Assembly (NCBI GenBank): GCA_010909725.1
Contig: JAACMV010000017.1
Coordinates: forward strand, 434,001 to 498,000
Direction of reading: 5' to 3'
Length of the DNA stretch: 64,000 nt
Source: Picochlorum sp. 'celeri'
Taxonomy: Eukaryota; Chlorophyta; Trebouxiophyceae
The notes under the pieces were generated by a model. It was not told the origin of the DNA. It ran no database searches and saw only the letters and a list, made by a program, of their open reading frames with translations. Below, one piece after another: positions 60,397 through 64,000 of this stretch (positions are counted from its first letter, which is position 1; every line of letters starts with the position of its first letter). The position numbers and the translations under genes are program-made.

Positions 60397-62073
60397 ATGG
60401 TTGAAACACATATTTCTAATATAATGTTTGGTTGTGCACCCACATCTCTGAAACGGTGTTTCATGGGTGCCATTTTGGTGCTGCTGACGGTTCAGACTGT
60501 TCTAGGAAACAACGCCTTAACGGACCTCCGGCGAAGCTTGCAAGAGGAGGCTACAATAATCAATGTTTGTGTACCATTTGAAGTAGACAATGCGTTCGAC
60601 AAGTGTGACAAGGCACTCGATGCTCTGGATAGCCCGGCTGGGAACCTAACGTTTCGATGTGTGGCAGGGGGCACGCCCAGAGGTTGCCTGAAGATGCTGG
60701 AGGATGGGAGTGCGGCGTTAGCCAAGGTACCTGCTAGTGCAGCAGTTTTAGGACAGAGCTATGGGGTTGAGCCCGTGGTGGCAGAGTATTTTGATGATGG
60801 ATTGGGTGACAATACAGAGGGGTACTCTGTAGCTCTTGTGAATTCAGATTGGTGCTACAATCAGCATGATGGCAACCCTGGTGCAGAGGACCTGAAGGAT
60901 TTGAAAGCCTGTTTTTCAGGGTATTCTTCCGACGGAGGTTGGTTTGCTCCGGTGGGATATCTGATGAACAAGGGAAATATGACCATTTCAAATGAGAAGG
61001 ATACAATTGGTGATGATGCCGAATCTGTCTTGGCGTACTTTGACCAGATTTGCGCCCCAGGGAATTATCAGATGGCTCCAAAGCTCAATGGAAAAACTCT
61101 GAAAGATATGTGCACATTGTGTGAAGATCAGGAGAATTGCAGAGTGTCGAATGAGTGGCATGGCCTGCAGGGTTCATTGATGTGTGGAACTGTTGCTGGC
61201 GATGTTGTCTTCACTCGATACCCTGCTTTGGATGAAGCTAATGGTGCGGGAACATTGCAAGCTGCAAATGAAACTCCAGAGGAACCATCACCACCAGCTG
61301 ATGAATACGCTGTCGACTATAATCCCACTGAATACGCTAATGAAGAAGAGATCTATGAAGTGCCGCCAGGCCCTGATGATACATATAATGCTGAGGAGGC
61401 GTACGAAGCACCACCTATAACCACCGATGAAGATGAGGACGGTGAAAAGAAGAATGATGATGAAAAAAGAGATGACGACAAGAAGAAAGAAAACGATAAT
61501 AACAAGGACAGGAGACTCCTTCAAACTCCTATTTCCACTGATGCTCTGTTTGCAAGCAAGTTGCTCTTTTGTCCCCAAAAGTCTCCTTCTTGTCAGCCAC
61601 TGAGCAACTATAAAGAGTGCAATTTTGGGAGGATTCCAAGTCAGTCCTTTTTGGCAAAGAAGGGGTTTATCGACAGTGAGGAGGGCTCCCAAGTCATTGA
61701 TAGACTGATAGCGGGAGGGTCAAATCCAGAATTTATGAATAAGGCCTCAGAGTCTGGAGAGTCCCCGTATTGGTTAATCAGCCCAGGCACTACTCAATTG
61801 AAAAGGGTGGAATCATATGACTCGTACATGGACGGTGATTTCTCTGATTCCACCAGGAAATCAATCATGTATGCAAACAACATGGGGGCTGGAAGCACAG
61901 CAGAAGGGAGTTCCGGTGGCCTCAGTACTGGAGCAATTATCGGCATCGTTGTTGCATCAATTGTTGTGGCAGCCCTACTAGTAGGGTTGATTGTTTACTG
62001 GGCAAAGAAAGACAGGTCAAATCAAGGATGGAAACAATATCAAGATGCTGTCAGAAATTTAGAAAGGCGTTAA
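60397..62073 (+). CDS. Transferrin-fold membrane protein (phytotransferrin-like)
   Basis: Single exon, 558 aa from the ATG at 60397 (a later in-frame ATG at 60424 is possible). An N-terminal signal sequence (FMGAILVLLTVQTVLG) is followed by a transferrin-like lobe. By-eye matches: VEPVVAEYF, GYSVALVNSDW, LKACFSGYSSDGGWFAPVGYLM, LCED...CRVSNEWHGLQGSLMCG, GDVVFTRY, and after an Asp/Glu/Lys-rich insertion (about residues 310-370) YKECNFGRIPSQSFLAKK. A single membrane span (IIGIVVASIVVAALLVGLIVYW) near the C-terminus leaves a short basic cytosolic tail, so it is a type I surface protein. Algal phytotransferrins (ISIP2a group) take up ferric iron by endocytosis. Most classical transferrin iron and carbonate ligands appear replaced, so metal binding needs proof. 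Confidence 0.75.
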   Translation: MVETHISNIMFGCAPTSLKRCFMGAILVLLTVQTVLGNNALTDLRRSLQEEATIINVCVPFEVDNAFDKCDKALDALDSPAGNLTFRCVAGGTPRGCLKMLEDGSAALAKVPASAAVLGQSYGVEPVVAEYFDDGLGDNTEGYSVALVNSDWCYNQHDGNPGAEDLKDLKACFSGYSSDGGWFAPVGYLMNKGNMTISNEKDTIGDDAESVLAYFDQICAPGNYQMAPKLNGKTLKDMCTLCEDQENCRVSNEWHGLQGSLMCGTVAGDVVFTRYPALDEANGAGTLQAANETPEEPSPPADEYAVDYNPTEYANEEEIYEVPPGPDDTYNAEEAYEAPPITTDEDEDGEKKNDDEKRDDDKKKENDNNKDRRLLQTPISTDALFASKLLFCPQKSPSCQPLSNYKECNFGRIPSQSFLAKKGFIDSEEGSQVIDRLIAGGSNPEFMNKASESGESPYWLISPGTTQLKRVESYDSYMDGDFSDSTRKSIMYANNMGAGSTAEGSSGGLSTGAIIGIVVASIVVAALLVGLIVYWAKKDRSNQGWKQYQDAVRNLERR

Positions 62074-62103
62074 AGACATGTAATTCTATTTAATGTAAGT
62101 TCA

Positions 62104-63805
62104 TCAAAAGAAAACAAGTACAATCAAAATCGAGGCGAAAACAGAATATGCCGAGAGGGAGAACATTGGAGTTCCCAAGCTTGAGGCCTGCAAAGGAGCA
62201 GAGGGAGAGAGCGATACGCTTTCCTCAGTTGGCTGTGAACTCGCCGCATCTAAATTCTCTTGGCTCTCAGGAACAACAGCTGTGGTCAAAGTAGAGGCAG
62301 TAGGAACAACTGCGGCAGTTGCTGCCACCGGAACGACAGCAGCAGCAACTGGCTCTGGAACAACGGCAGCAACAACTGGCTCTGGAACCACTGCTTGGAC
62401 GACTGGCTCTGGAATGGCTGCTGCAAGAGCGACAGCCGGATCGGCAACAGACACAGGGGCCTGAGCTAATTGAGATGCGTCAGACTTACGATTGATAGCT
62501 CCTGCAGCATTACCACCGGTCGTGCACCCAAGCCATTCATTCATCTTGCTGATAGGGACGGGGTTTTGCATCCACTGAACCAACTGATGCATTGTCACGA
62601 AATATGTATCATTTGGATGATTTTCCCGTACCCAGGAGATGAACTTCTGGACATCTTTCATATTGCCGTTCTGTTGAAGCCATGGAGAATGCACATAGAG
62701 AGGCACAGGTGCCCTGTTCCCATTGTATGCCAATTCAAAGTTGGATTTCAGTAATTCGTATGGATCACATTTGATCTTCGCGGCATCACAAGGATCCAAT
62801 GCATATGCATTTTCAGGGTACTTGTCAGTCTGAATGTTCCACACAGGTACTTCCCACAGGCCCTTGTATGACTCATCTTCAGTGCAGAAGTTTCCTGTCC
62901 AGGCGCAGTTCTGTGGAATCCCATTGTCCATAGTATACGGCCAAAGCCTAGATTTGCCGTTCGGTGATACCGTGTTTGGTTCAGAATTTGTCAAAGTTTG
63001 GTCAGGCCAGTGCTCGTTGATTGTTGAATCATACAGGAAACCACCCTTCTCGAGAGCTTGTCTGTGTTTTGGGTTATTGACAAGATAAGGGGACCTGTGA
63101 CCAACGACATCCTCAGCTGGAATTCCACATTCATTGATTAACCAGTTTCTTAGCCCGACTATTTCTTCCTCTGTAAATTTGTATTTCATATCCATGGGTT
63201 CGTGACTGATGGTATGCCCAGCAATTTCATCGCCAGCATTCCAGGCTTCTTGTATCTTTTCACAAGTAGAGTATGCTTGCATGGTGAAGTATGTCACTGG
63301 AATCTTGCATCCATTAGGGTTGGTATTCTTTCCAATAGTTTGATTCATTAAACTTGTCGAGAGATCGCCAGTCGAATCATCATGAGTGAAGAGGATAAAT
63401 TGAGGAGTCTGTTCAACTGGTAAAGGAGAACTTTGCGTTGGACAGTGGCATTCCGGAGCTTTGCAGACATTGGGATCACAAGAATATGCTGCACATATAC
63501 AGGATCAAATTAGTCGCAACCTGGTTTGCGTTCCACACACGTTGTCCGTCTCAAACGCGGTGTGCCCCCGACCACCACAATATATAATCGCCCATATACC
63601 CAAAAAATGCTGAAAGGCTCTGCCTTTTGTTCTCTAAAGATAATACGAGATGCCAAGGAATGCTCAAAATAGTTGTTGGTGCTCCAAGTTGGAAGCGCCG
63701 CTCCAGCAAACAACTAGATCTTCCTAGTCAGCACGTACCTGCTTTTGCCGGCAAAGCGTTAAAGATGCACAATACAGTGCATAAAAGTAATATATACCCT
63801 TTCAT
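62104..63805 (-). CDS. Chitin deacetylase-like polysaccharide deacetylase, probably GPI-anchored
   Basis: Model: complement(62104..63488, 63739..63805), 483 aa. A 67-nt first exon gives the signal peptide MKGYILLLCTVLCIFNALP; a 250-nt intron joins it to AYSCDPNVCK. The NodB-type fold shows the metal/base motif FTHDD, the His pair HTISH, RSPYL (MT3) and the late LYVHSPWL histidine, all expected for carbohydrate esterase family 4 enzymes that remove acetyl groups from chitin-type polymers. A Cys-rich N-terminal collar (CDPNVCKAPECHC) precedes the domain. The C-terminal 130 residues are low complexity (AAVVPEPV repeats, Ser/Thr) and end in a hydrophobic tail (SVFASILIVLVFF), as in GPI-anchored proteins. 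The stop is 30 bp from that of the transferrin-like gene (convergent). Confidence 0.9.
62270..62425 (-). repeat. Low-complexity repeat encoding VVPEPV/AAVVP units
   Basis: Imperfect tandem units around CAACTGGCTCTGGAACAACG (about 30 bp) code on the minus strand for PEPVVAAVVPEPVAAAVV-type segments of the deacetylase stalk. They probably extend the catalytic domain away from the membrane. Confidence 0.75.
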
Positions 63806-63886
63806 TTTAATTTAATGCCTCTATCGTATGCGGAATGGTCCAAATGCTGTTAGTTAGCTCGGGAAGGCCCCAACACTCTCGCCGGT

Positions 63887-63894
63887 GTAGCGTA
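63887..63894. promoter_or_regulatory. GTAGCGTA element upstream of the deacetylase gene
   Basis: An 8-bp GTAGCGTA lies 82 bp upstream of the deacetylase ATG. The same string is in the repeats upstream of the two BspA-family genes at the other end of the window. An 8-mer is expected about twice by chance in 64 kb counting both strands, so the functional link is weak. Confidence 0.25.
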
Positions 63895-64000
63895 GGCTCT
63901 TTTTCCCAGGGAACGGACCCACGCAATTTAATTCACAAGACAATCGCTTTTGAATTTAGAGAAGAGTTATACACGGCGAACTATGGCTATATATATCTGC

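Overview
This window is nuclear DNA from a green alga (Viridiplantae). It encodes an LHCII-type chlorophyll a/b protein and a ClpC chaperone, both with simple one-step plastid targeting regions, so a secondary plastid is unlikely. It also has a plant-type phosphofructokinase and a plant-type COX7a, together with a complete axonemal outer-arm-type dynein heavy chain, so the organism builds motile flagella. A prasinophyte-grade or early-branching green flagellate fits best; I cannot name the species. Genes are dense (about 28 in 64 kb). Introns are few and mostly 64-90 nt, with acceptors of the type TGCAG or TGTAG. Convergent neighbours often lie only 30-130 bp apart.

Layout. 1-4.2 kb: two tandem minus-strand genes for secreted BspA-repeat proteins, the first cut by the window edge, with dyad and repeat elements upstream. 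4.9-12 kb: RlmN-like methyltransferase, MCM9, a 59-aa COX7a, LHCII and ATG8. 12.35-26.5 kb: one dynein heavy chain gene, modelled here as 12 exons giving 4,463 aa. 26.5-38.1 kb: makorin E3 ligase, dephospho-CoA kinase, MSH3, histone H2A.Z, GatC and a BLM-type RecQ helicase. 38.2-51.8 kb: an FG nucleoporin with a 201-bp tandem repeat, ClpC, a DnaJ-type zinc-finger membrane protein, an organellar M3 oligopeptidase, SF3B5, a YEATS protein and a HAD phosphatase. 51.9-57.1 kb: an alpha-glucan phosphorylase with an N-terminal ACT domain, head to head with a phosphofructokinase. 57.2-59.9 kb: a tandem family of very small secreted proteins with Val-Ser-Gly repeats (two near-identical genes, one broken copy, one diverged paralogue). 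60.4-63.8 kb: a transferrin-fold membrane protein, tail to tail with a GPI-type chitin deacetylase-like protein.

Functional links. Phosphorylase and PFK cover storage-glucan breakdown and entry into glycolysis from one shared 418-bp promoter region. MCM9, MSH3 and BLM are three genome-maintenance genes. H2A.Z and the YEATS protein belong to the same chromatin pathway (SWR1/NuA4) by family knowledge. The two ends of the window are rich in secreted or surface proteins.

The most novel-looking items are the ACT-phosphorylase fusion, the VSG-repeat microprotein family with its perfect 441-bp promoter duplication, the altered active-site loop of the PFK, the transferrin-like protein lacking most classical iron ligands, and an ATG8 whose conjugating glycine is already exposed. 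All exon models were made by hand from reading-frame continuity, splice signals and remembered family patterns; no search was run.
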